Source: Desulfobacterales bacterium
GTDB taxonomy: Bacteria > Desulfobacterota > Desulfobacteria > Desulfobacterales > Desulfobacteraceae
Reading direction: 5' to 3'
Assembly (NCBI GenBank): GCA_022361315.1
Contig: JAKSBB010000878.1
Coordinates: forward strand, 1-5,616
DNA length: 5,616 bases
Part shown: in pieces, positions 1 to 5,583 of the stretch
How the letters are laid out: the number at the start of each line of letters is the position of its first letter
Numbering within the stretch: the first letter of the stretch is position 1
Translations under genes and position numbers: made by a program
The notes under the pieces: model-generated
Told to the model about the DNA's origin: nothing
The model's database searches: none
Seen by the model: only the letters and a program-made list of their open reading frames with translations

Positions 1-667
1 CCTGGGACACGGCCCGGATGGCCATACCGGTACGGGTATAGGTCATGAACAGGTAGAACAATGCGACAATCACGGCGGAAATGACGAAGGCCATGGCCCG
101 GTCACGGGAGATGTACACGTCGGCAATGCTCACCGGCATGCCGCTCCAGTAACCGACAATCCCCTTGAAGTCCGCACCGAAGATGAGCTGGTGAAGGTTC
201 ACCAGGAGTACACTCAGTCCTACGGTTAGCAGGAATGAATTCATCACCCAGTTGTCCGTAGAACGGCGGCGCAGCGGTCCGAACACCAGTTTTTCAGAAA
301 CGACCCCGGCGACGGCACCGGTCAGCATGGCGCCAATGATGGCCACCAAAGGACCGAAATTCACCAACCAGGAATCCGGATGTTCAAGTATGTATTCGCT
401 GATTGGGGTAAACACGTAATAAGCGGTGAGAGAGCCGATCATGAAATATTCGCCGTGGGCGAACATGGCAATGTTGAGCACGCCGAGCATCAGGGTCAGG
501 CCCGTTGCCACCAGGGCCAGCATCCCGCCGGTCACGATGGTGTTCACCAGCAGATAGGGGCCGGAGTTGATGGCGGCAAACACCGCCACACCGATTGTCA
601 GCACGATGGACATGCCGGCGGCAGATTTTAACCAGCCCGTGGTATTTGATAGTATATTCGTTGACAT
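1..667 (-). CDS. livH: LivH-type branched-chain amino acid ABC transporter permease (partial, 3' end outside window)
   Basis: Inner-membrane permease subunit of a Liv/HAAT-family importer. I translated it from the ATG at 667-665; 222 residues are visible and the frame is still open at the window edge. Hydrophobic segments lie at about 19-34, 38-62, 66-88, 104-124, 142-158 and 189-208. The family-typical stretch LNIAMFAHGEYFMIG (64-78) matches the LivH 'gmiNfAhGe..miG' region, EKLVFGPLRRR (125-135) matches the conserved 'E...ayrPLR' loop, and YTRTGMAIRAVSQ (210-222) leads into the cytoplasmic loop that contacts the ATPases. AAGGGAG (678-684) lies 10 bases before the ATG, and the gap to livF is 23 bases, so it is in the same operon. 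LivH proteins are usually around 290-310 residues, so about a quarter is missing. LivM should follow to the left. Substrate cannot be read from the permease. Confidence 0.93.
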   Translation of the reverse strand, partial: MSTNILSNTTGWLKSAAGMSIVLTIGVAVFAAINSGPYLLVNTIVTGGMLALVATGLTLMLGVLNIAMFAHGEYFMIGSLTAYYVFTPISEYILEHPDSWLVNFGPLVAIIGAMLTGAVAGVVSEKLVFGPLRRRSTDNWVMNSFLLTVGLSVLLVNLHQLIFGADFKGIVGYWSGMPVSIADVYISRDRAMAFVISAVIVALFYLFMTYTRTGMAIRAVSQ

Positions 668-690
668 GAATCTATTTCTCCCTTGTCTGG

Positions 691-1398
691 TTAAACCCCT
701 AAAAAGACTTTCCGCACATAACTGTCGTTGGCCAGATCGTCGCTTTTTCCCTCCAGGCCGATCTTACCGTTTTCCAGCACATAGCCGCGGCCGGTCACAC
801 TCAGGGTTTTGGTCACATTCTGTTCCACCAGCAATATGGTGACTCCGTTGTCCACAAGCACATCCAGAGACTGGAACACATTGCTGGTCAACTGGGGCGC
901 CAGGCCGAAAGAGGGCTCGTCCACCAGCATCAGGGAAGGATCGGACATCATGCCCCGGCCGATGGCCAGCATTTTACGCTCGCCCCCGGACATGGTGCCG
1001 GCCAGCTGCTTTTTCCGCTCGGCCAGGCGGGGAAACAGGTCATATACAAATTCCAGGCGTTCGTTCTGCACCTTTTTCTCTTTGATGGTATAGGCACCCA
1101 TGTAAAGGTTTTCCTGTACCGTCATGTTGACAAACAGATTCATCTCTTCCGAGACAAAGGCAATGCCTTTTTTGGCCACCTGTGAGGCAGACAGCCCTGT
1201 GATATCCTCTCCGTCGAAAAGCACCTGACCGCTCATGGGGGTCAGGAGGCCTGCGACGGTTTTCATGGTTGTGCTTTTTCCGGCGCCGTTGGGACCGACA
1301 ATGCAGACGTATTCCCCTTTGTCGATATTCAAAGAGACATCCCGCAATATCTGCAGATAGCCGTACCCGGCATTCAGATTTTTGATTTCTAACAGCAT
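691..1398 (-). CDS. livF: LivF-type ABC transporter ATP-binding protein
   Basis: Cytoplasmic ATPase subunit of the importer, 235 residues, the normal LivF length. Visible motifs: Walker A GPNGAGKST (35-43), signature SGGER (137-141), Walker B LMLVDEP (156-162), and LLVEQN (189-194), where Gln193 stands in for the switch histidine, as is usual in LivF proteins. The start MLLEIKNLNAGYG is typical of the family. The Q-loop region is unusual: the common 'P.GR..FP.LTV.ENL' pattern reads FVSEEMNLFVNMTVQENL (81-98), so the GRR block is replaced. The ATG at 1398 is preceded by GGAGA with a short spacer, and livG ends 32 bases upstream, so translation within the operon is tightly packed. It should pair with the LivG-type subunit as an ATPase heterodimer under the LivH/LivM permeases. 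Confidence 0.95.
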   Translation of the reverse strand: MLLEIKNLNAGYGYLQILRDVSLNIDKGEYVCIVGPNGAGKSTTMKTVAGLLTPMSGQVLFDGEDITGLSASQVAKKGIAFVSEEMNLFVNMTVQENLYMGAYTIKEKKVQNERLEFVYDLFPRLAERKKQLAGTMSGGERKMLAIGRGMMSDPSLMLVDEPSFGLAPQLTSNVFQSLDVLVDNGVTILLVEQNVTKTLSVTGRGYVLENGKIGLEGKSDDLANDSYVRKVFLGV

Positions 1399-1430
1399 AA
1401 GATCTCCGTTGATTCGTTTCGCATTGGGGG

Positions 1431-2159
1431 TTAGTCCGCTTCCTCGTCGCCCAGGTAGGCCCGTGATACTTTGGGGTCATTGGCCACTTCTTCAGTGGGA
1501 CCCTCGGCGATTTTGGTTCCGAATTGAATGCACAGGAGCTTATTGCACACCGCCATAATCAGCTGCATGATATGCTCAATCATGAGAATGGAGATTCCCT
1601 TTTTGGAAATCTTTTCAATGATTCTCATGATATCCTTGAGTTCCCCCTCACTTAACCCTGAGGCCATTTCGTCCATGAAGAGCAGCCTTGGATTGGAGGC
1701 CAAAGCCCTGGCCAGGTCCAGCCGTTTGAGCTGTACCGTATTCAACTGCTCTGCAACAACGGTTTCCTCCATGGGGAACTCCACAAATTCCAGCATCTCC
1801 CTGGCATGGGCTACGGGGTCTTTCACCTTACCTCCCTCGTTTCCGAAGATGGTGGCGGTCATTACGGATTCAATGGCCGTCATCTTTGGAAAAGGACTGG
1901 GGATCTGGAAGGTCCGGGACATGCCCAGGCGGCACATCTTTTCCGGTGTAAACCCGGTGGTATCCTTCCCGAAAAAGTTAACCTTGCCCGAAGTGGGCGG
2001 ATTCAGTCCGGTAATGGCGTTGATGAAAGTGGTTTTTCCTGCCCCGTTGGGCCCGATAAGTCCGACTATATCTCCCTGGTCGATCGTCATAGAGACTGCA
2101 TTTACAGCCGTCAGTCCACCAAACTTTTTGGTTACTTCGTTGGTTTCCAGTACTCTCAC
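1431..2159 (-). CDS. livG: LivG-type ABC transporter ATP-binding protein with a degenerate signature motif
   Basis: Second ATPase subunit of the importer, 242 residues, starting at a GTG (2159-2157) about 8 bases after GGAAG. Walker A is GPNGAGKT (36-43), the Q-loop RTFQIPSPFPKMTA (82-95) is typical LivG, Walker B is LLFMDEM (159-165) and the switch histidine is His196 in LMIEHIM. The signature helix is odd: where LSGGQ or LPYG is expected the protein has LNTVQLKRLDLARAL (139-153), with no glycine pair, and the Walker B proline is a methionine. The downstream helix KRLDLARALASNPRLL is well conserved, so this looks like a diverged subfamily rather than decay; the frame is intact. From memory, some Liv-like ATPases have a similar 'LTLA..KRLE.ARALA' signature. 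Paired with LivF, this would make one of the two ATP sites non-consensus. The gap to the binding-protein gene is 94 bases and holds a strong hairpin. Confidence 0.94.
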   Translation of the reverse strand: MRVLETNEVTKKFGGLTAVNAVSMTIDQGDIVGLIGPNGAGKTTFINAITGLNPPTSGKVNFFGKDTTGFTPEKMCRLGMSRTFQIPSPFPKMTAIESVMTATIFGNEGGKVKDPVAHAREMLEFVEFPMEETVVAEQLNTVQLKRLDLARALASNPRLLFMDEMASGLSEGELKDIMRIIEKISKKGISILMIEHIMQLIMAVCNKLLCIQFGTKIAEGPTEEVANDPKVSRAYLGDEEAD

Positions 2160-2207
2160 GTCTCTATCTTCCTTCCCTGAATTTTTATAGGAATCTGAAG
2201 TTAACCA

Positions 2208-2243
2208 AACAGGGGATGCAACCCTTGGTTGTCATCCCCTGTT
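2208..2243 (-). terminator. Intercistronic hairpin between binding-protein gene and livG (attenuator or mRNA-stabilising stem)
   Basis: An 11-bp perfect outer stem (2208-2218 with 2233-2243, AACAGGGGATG/CATCCCCTGTT) continues after a single bulged base (2232) into a 5-bp inner stem CAACC/GGTTG with a 3-base loop. It begins 11 bases after the binding-protein stop codon. In the minus (mRNA) direction it is followed by TTTGGTTAAC, not a proper U-tract, so it is not a textbook terminator. Such stems after a first gene that encodes a binding protein commonly protect the upstream message or cause partial termination, giving more binding protein than membrane components. The structure is seen; the role is inferred. 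Confidence 0.7.
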
Positions 2244-2253
2244 CACGATCACC

Positions 2254-3510
2254 TTATTTCTGTTCGAAATCCTTTTGTTTCCAGATTTCCGGGAAGATCA
2301 TATAGCCTTTACCCTGTTTGTATTGCAGGATGGGGAAGAAGTATGCATCCGGTGCAACCACCATGTCGGGCATGGTTTCCGGGGTATACTTGTATTCGTT
2401 CATGATGATGGCACCGTCAGCCTTGCCGTAAGTCAGTTTACCGGTGTTGACTTCATCAACCATGGTCTTGTGAATGGTTTCTTTGTCCAGTTTGCCGTGG
2501 AGTTCGTTGGTTCTCTGGAGAATCTTGATGAACATCCGGATGCCGTCATAGGACAGGCCACCGGCAGAGGGACTAGGATTAAAGCCATATTTGGCCTTTA
2601 CGTCTTTGGCCCACTGCTGTGCTTCGGCAGTGGTGAGCTGGGGAATGGAGTCCAGCACGAGGTTGGAAGCAGGACCGGTCATTTTGTACCAGTCGCCGAT
2701 CCAGCCGAGGCCGGAGGCCACAATAACGCTTCTCAGACCCACTTCAGTGGCCTGTTTTACAAAAGCGGTGATGGCGGAAGGAGAGGTAGAGGTCCCTGCA
2801 ACGACAGCAACACCGGCTTTTTTATATTTGGCCAGCAGAGGATAAAAGTCGGTCTGGGTGGCGGGGAAGTACTGCTCGGAATGAATTTCCCATCCGCTTT
2901 CCAGAAGGGCTTTCTTATAAGAACCGCCTGCGGAACGTCCCCAGTCAGTGTCTTCGCCGTAGATGGCGGCCAGTTTTTTCTTAGGTTTGAAGGTTCCGGC
3001 TTCAATGGCTTTGTTTAATGCAACCACATAGTTCTTCTCAAGTTTTGCCGGTACGGGCCAGCCTTTGCCGCCCCAGTAAGAGTATTTTTCAGGATTTGCC
3101 TGCCATTTTTCATTGACCACCTCGGAGGCGCCGAAACCAAACATGTGGGGCACCTTGTACTGGGCCGCCACGTCCATCACTGCGATGGCAACGGAGGAAT
3201 GCCAGTTGAGCACGCCGGCCTGGATACCCTTGCCTTCCACGGCTTCCGCATAGGCACCGGATGCCTTGGCCGGATCAGACTGGGAGTCTACCCATACCGG
3301 TTCAATGGTGTAATCGCCTACCGTGGAGTTAATGGTGTCAAGCGCCATGTTGACAGAGGCCTTGAATTCCTTTCCAGTCTGAGCTGAAGGCCCTGTAAAA
3401 GGCCCGAGAATACCGACTTTCAGCGTCTTGTTGGCGGCAAAGCCTGAACTTGCACACAAGAATACTGCCACGATAAAAGCGATGATGAATTGAACTTTTT
3501 TCGTACCCAT
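2254..3510 (-). CDS. Periplasmic amino acid/amide-type ABC transporter substrate-binding protein (type I fold, HAAT family)
   Basis: Captures the ligand in the periplasm and delivers it to the LivHMGF-type complex encoded downstream. I place the start at the ATG at 3510-3508 (418 residues), because GGAGGGA sits 6 bases upstream; a longer reading from TTG at 3525 would begin inside that ribosome site. The N-terminus is a Sec signal peptide: basic MGTKKVQ, a hydrophobic core, then a likely cleavage after SSGFA (about residue 25). Cys19 lies in VFLC, which is not a lipobox, so a soluble periplasmic protein is expected. The mature protein opens with KTLKVGILGPFTGPSAQTG, the usual first strand and loop of Peripla_BP_6-like proteins, and has a WHSSVAIAVMDVAAQYKVPHM stretch in the ligand-cleft region. 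At about 393 mature residues it is longer than E. coli LivJ/LivK (about 345). Branched-chain amino acids are the default guess; amides, urea or aromatic acids cannot be excluded. Confidence 0.92.
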   Translation of the reverse strand: MGTKKVQFIIAFIVAVFLCASSGFAANKTLKVGILGPFTGPSAQTGKEFKASVNMALDTINSTVGDYTIEPVWVDSQSDPAKASGAYAEAVEGKGIQAGVLNWHSSVAIAVMDVAAQYKVPHMFGFGASEVVNEKWQANPEKYSYWGGKGWPVPAKLEKNYVVALNKAIEAGTFKPKKKLAAIYGEDTDWGRSAGGSYKKALLESGWEIHSEQYFPATQTDFYPLLAKYKKAGVAVVAGTSTSPSAITAFVKQATEVGLRSVIVASGLGWIGDWYKMTGPASNLVLDSIPQLTTAEAQQWAKDVKAKYGFNPSPSAGGLSYDGIRMFIKILQRTNELHGKLDKETIHKTMVDEVNTGKLTYGKADGAIIMNEYKYTPETMPDMVVAPDAYFFPILQYKQGKGYMIFPEIWKQKDFEQK

Positions 3511-3516
3511 GAATCT

Positions 3517-3523
3517 TCCCTCC
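3517..3523 (-). promoter_or_regulatory. Ribosome binding site deciding the binding-protein start
   Basis: GGAGGGA on the minus strand, 6 bases before the ATG at 3510. It overlaps the first codons of the longer in-frame reading from TTG (3525), so the shorter start, which also begins a clean signal peptide, is preferred. Confidence 0.85.
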
Positions 3524-3579
3524 AAATTTAAATTAATTAAACATCAGATGAAGCATACACACACACGTCCCAAATAGAA

Positions 3580-3595
3580 TGCAGGTAGTGTACCA
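3580..3595 (-). promoter_or_regulatory. Sigma-54 (-24/-12) promoter of the transporter operon
   Basis: The minus strand reads TGGTACACTACCTGCA, matching the consensus TGGCAC-N5-TTGCA with the invariant GG and GC separated by exactly 10 bases. The predicted transcription start is about 3569, giving a leader of about 60 bases before the binding-protein ATG. It shares 13 of 16 bases with the plus-strand element at 5511-5526. The upstream gene encodes a sigma-54 activator, and candidate enhancer sites lie about 170-218 bases upstream of the predicted start, a normal arrangement for RpoN promoters. Confidence 0.82.
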
Positions 3596-3630
3596 ATTTA
3601 CAGAAACTTCAGTGCGCCAGATGTTTTACC

Positions 3631-3648
3631 CCGGGGGCCTTAGCCCGG
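3631..3648. other. GC-rich hairpin between enhancer cluster and transporter promoter
   Basis: CCGGG (3631-3635) pairs with CCCGG (3644-3648); a variant with a two-base bulge extends the stem to GGGC/GCCC around a TAAG loop on the minus strand. It lies about 145 bases past the activator stop codon, in otherwise AT-rich DNA. No T-run follows on either strand, so it is at best a weak terminator for the activator transcript. Function unknown. Confidence 0.4.
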
Positions 3649-3738
3649 AGATGTGCAAGAAATGAGGACAATACTAATAGAAAGCTAACCTGAAAAAAAT
3701 GTAGAAAACCGAAACGACTGCCGGAGCAACACTTGAAT

Positions 3739-3787
3739 ACATACAAAAATTTTTATATTTACAGTAAAGTATTTTTACATTTTACAT
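3739..3787 (-). promoter_or_regulatory. Candidate enhancer (upstream activating) cluster for the transporter operon
   Basis: This 49-base AT-rich block starts 5 bases after the activator stop codon. It has a perfect AAAAATTTTT palindrome (3745-3754), then TTTACAGTAAA (3758-3768), an inverted repeat with 5-base arms around one base, and then two directly abutting copies of TTTTACA (3773-3786). The palindrome-plus-TTTACA layout recurs twice upstream of the divergent gene. Position relative to the sigma-54 promoter at 3580-3595 fits an RpoN enhancer. Binding by the neighbouring activator is inferred from placement and recurrence. Confidence 0.55.
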
Positions 3788-3792
3788 GGGAG

Positions 3793-5265
3793 TCACTGCT
3801 GAATGTAAGCCTTCCTGTCGATACGGTACTTCTTCAGTTTATAATGGAAGGCCTGGGGGGATACGCCCAACTGCCGTGCGGCCTTGGCAGCATTACCTTT
3901 AGACCGTTTCAAGGCGTTGCATATCATGGCCTTTTCATTGAGCGCCTGTGTATCCGCAAGACTGGTCCCGGGCACATGGCGGACGGCCGTATCCCCTTCC
4001 GGAGTGTTTACAGGTACACCCTTATTTTTTCCATCCTCTTTTTGACCGGCAAAGGTAAAAATATGGGGTGGCATATGGGGCAGACGGATGACGGGCTCAC
4101 CGGCCACCATGTTCATGGCGGCCTCTATGATATGCTCCAGCTCCCGGACGTTCCCCGGCCAGTGATAATGGGTGAAAAGCTCAGCCACGCGGTCTGAAAC
4201 ACCCGTCACATCTTCATCAAGCGCCCTGTTGAATTTGGCAATGAAGGCCTTGACCAGGGAGTTGAATCCCCGTTTGCGTTCCCGCAACGGCGGCAGGAGG
4301 AGCGACACCACCCCCATGCGGTAAAACAGGTCCATACGGAGCGTGCCGGACTGGATGATGTCAAGGGGTGGTTTTGACACCGAGGAAACGATTTTTACAT
4401 CCAGCTCTTTTTCCACCAGGGATCCCAGCTTCCTTACCTTTTTCTCCTGGATCACCCGCAACAATTTTGCCTGCAGGGTCAGGGGCATGGAATCCAGCTC
4501 GTCCAGAAAGATCGTCCCTCCGTCCGCCTGCTCAAACAATCCCCGCTTATCAATGGCCCCTGTAAAAGATCCTTTTGAGGTGCCGAAAAGAATACCTTCC
4601 AGCAGCTGCTCGGGAATGGCCGCACAGTTCACCGGGATAAAGGGTTTTTTCTTTCTGTGACTGTGGTTGTGGATGGACTGGGCAAACAACTCTTTGCCCG
4701 TGCCTGTCTCCCCAGAGATCATAATGGGTGAAGGAGAGCCTGACGCCATTTTAGCAATGTGGATGGCGTTGAGCATTTCAGGGTCCGAGGCAATGATATC
4801 CTTGAATGAAAACCGGGTGCCGTTCCCCGCCCGCTTTCCGGCCCGGGCCCCGGATGGGCCCATCCTGTTGCCCACATCCTTGGGATCCGAGGTCATTATC
4901 TTTTCAAGAACCTGGTAGTCCTTTGAAAAATTGATGGCACCGATGAGTGCCCCGCTCTTATATAAAGGATAGACATTGGAGATGATGTTGGACACCCTGC
5001 CGAACCGAGTCCGGTACACCAGGGTCTCATTCATTATGGGCTCCCCGGAGTTCAGACAGCGCATGGTGGGGCTGTTGGTATCATCAAGCTTGTACACATC
5101 GGTAATATTCCGCCCCACAACTTCCTCACGTGAAAAATCGTCGATCCGTGCCTGGGCACCGTTGAAAAACACGATTTTTCCCGTGATGTCGGAAATCACG
5201 ACGCCTTCATGAAGATGTTCCAGCACCCGGTAAATGTCGATGTCGTCAAATTTATCAATGTCCAT
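3793..5265 (-). CDS. RocR-like sigma-54-dependent transcriptional activator (PAS - AAA+ - Fis HTH)
   Basis: Cytoplasmic enhancer-binding protein of 490 residues that would use ATP hydrolysis to open RpoN promoters. Residues about 8-122 form a PAS-type sensor (LEHLHEGVVISDITGKIVFFN), likely the ligand-sensing part; 126-150 is a Gly/Arg-rich linker; about 152-390 is the sigma-54 interaction AAA+ domain with Walker A GETGTGKE (185-192), the sigma-54 contact loop GSFTGA (232-237), Walker B GGTIFLDEL (249-257), the arginine-containing LRMDLFYRM (309-317) and WPGNVREL (369-376). The C-terminus (about 441-484) is a Fis-type helix-turn-helix, KGNAAKAARQLGVSPQAFHYKL. EGILFGTSKG (223-232) and the domain order recall RocR, the Bacillus arginine-catabolism activator. 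Oddities: Ser233 in the usual GAFTGA, SSVSK where sensor I normally has ATN, and ERKRGF in place of ERKEDI. The start ATG at 5265 has GGTGAG just upstream. It lies between two sigma-54 promoters, its probable targets. Effector unknown, probably the transported amino acid. Confidence 0.93.
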   Translation of the reverse strand: MDIDKFDDIDIYRVLEHLHEGVVISDITGKIVFFNGAQARIDDFSREEVVGRNITDVYKLDDTNSPTMRCLNSGEPIMNETLVYRTRFGRVSNIISNVYPLYKSGALIGAINFSKDYQVLEKIMTSDPKDVGNRMGPSGARAGKRAGNGTRFSFKDIIASDPEMLNAIHIAKMASGSPSPIMISGETGTGKELFAQSIHNHSHRKKKPFIPVNCAAIPEQLLEGILFGTSKGSFTGAIDKRGLFEQADGGTIFLDELDSMPLTLQAKLLRVIQEKKVRKLGSLVEKELDVKIVSSVSKPPLDIIQSGTLRMDLFYRMGVVSLLLPPLRERKRGFNSLVKAFIAKFNRALDEDVTGVSDRVAELFTHYHWPGNVRELEHIIEAAMNMVAGEPVIRLPHMPPHIFTFAGQKEDGKNKGVPVNTPEGDTAVRHVPGTSLADTQALNEKAMICNALKRSKGNAAKAARQLGVSPQAFHYKLKKYRIDRKAYIQQ

Positions 5266-5290
5266 GCCTCACCCACTTTCTCCGGCAAAA

Positions 5291-5316
5291 TATATAAAAA
5301 TATTTTTATTTTACAC
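5291..5316. promoter_or_regulatory. Candidate activator-binding motif, copy B
   Basis: A perfect 16-base palindrome ATAAAAATATTTTTAT (5294-5309) runs directly into TTTTACAC (5309-5316). This is the same composite layout as at 3739-3764 and 5374-5399. It lies 26 bases upstream of the activator's start codon and roughly 220-245 bases upstream of the predicted start of the divergent gene, so it could serve as a distal enhancer, as an autoregulatory site, or both. A short inverted repeat GTTGA-CCAA-TCAAC (5317-5330) abuts it. Confidence 0.5.
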
Positions 5317-5373
5317 GTTGACCAATCAACCCATAACCGCATCAATGACCCATTCAGATAAAAAATGCAAGAC

Positions 5374-5410
5374 ATATAAAAGAATTTTTATTTTTACACC
5401 CTTTTTACAC
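5374..5410 (+). promoter_or_regulatory. Candidate enhancer, copy C with a phased second half-site
   Basis: ATATAAAAGAATTTTTAT continues into TTTTTACAC (5391-5399), and a second TTTTTACAC (5402-5410) follows at an 11-base step, one helical turn. The cluster is about 127-163 bases upstream of the predicted start from the plus-strand sigma-54 promoter, a typical enhancer distance. Binding by the adjacent activator is inferred. Confidence 0.52.
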
Positions 5411-5510
5411 GATCCGAAGCCCGACAGACACAGCCCAAGGTATATATTACCACTTGTTTTCAGGCAGTTAAACTCACACACATCTTCAGACCGGCAGCCT
5501 ATCCGATCCA

Positions 5511-5526
5511 TGGCACACTTGCTGCA
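5511..5526 (+). promoter_or_regulatory. Sigma-54 (-24/-12) promoter of the divergent gene
   Basis: TGGCACACTTGCTGCA has a perfect TGGCAC -24 block, an N5 spacer and a CTGCA -12 block, with GG and GC exactly 10 bases apart. The predicted start is about 5537, leaving a leader of about 47 bases. The close match to the minus-strand element at 3580-3595 and the shared upstream motifs suggest that both are controlled by the activator encoded between them. Confidence 0.88.
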
Positions 5527-5551
5527 ATTCACATAGCCCGAAAATCACACC

Positions 5552-5560
5552 TTTTTACAC
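5552..5560 (+). promoter_or_regulatory. TTTTTACAC site in the leader of the divergent gene
   Basis: The same 9-mer as in copy C (5391-5399 and 5402-5410), here about 15 bases downstream of the predicted transcription start and without the AT palindrome. It may be a further contact for the activator, a site for a different regulator, or chance. Confidence 0.3.
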
Positions 5561-5570
5561 GGCAGACATG

Positions 5571-5576
5571 AAGGAG
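5571..5576 (+). promoter_or_regulatory. Ribosome binding site of the divergent gene
   Basis: AAGGAG, 7 bases before the ATG at 5584. It selects that ATG over an out-of-frame ATG at 5568, which lies before the site and has no ribosome site of its own. Confidence 0.85.
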
Positions 5577-5583
5577 AGGCACC

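Noticed and set aside
1528..3018. Long plus-strand open frames opposite livG and the binding-protein gene
   Set aside because: They are antisense to clear family members, with no recognisable domains or ribosome sites.
3508..3525. Longer start (TTG at 3525) for the binding protein
   Set aside because: It begins inside the GGAGGGA ribosome site and adds EGRF-type residues before a normal signal peptide; the ATG at 3510 is better.
3556..3566. Short CA repeat near the transporter transcription start
   Set aside because: Only about five units; most likely chance.
3631..3648. GC hairpin as an intrinsic terminator of the activator gene
   Set aside because: No T-run follows on either strand and the stem is short or bulged; listed only as a structure of unknown role.
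2755..4567. TTTTACA or TGTAAAA copies inside genes (2755-2761, 3394-3400, 4393-4399, 4561-4567)
   Set aside because: They are isolated 7-mers in coding sequence without the AT palindrome, and show that the short word alone is not specific. Only the clustered intergenic copies were kept.
5317..5330. Inverted repeat GTTGA-CCAA-TCAAC as a separate operator
   Set aside because: Arms of only 5 bases, a single copy, and no counterpart at the other promoter.
5326..5532. Minus-strand open frame of 68 codons between activator and divergent gene
   Set aside because: It covers the sigma-54 promoter and enhancer-like sites, has no clear ribosome site and no recognisable domain.
5568..5570. ATG at 5568 as the start of the divergent gene
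   Set aside because: It is out of frame with 5584, and the ribosome site AAGGAG lies after it, not before it.
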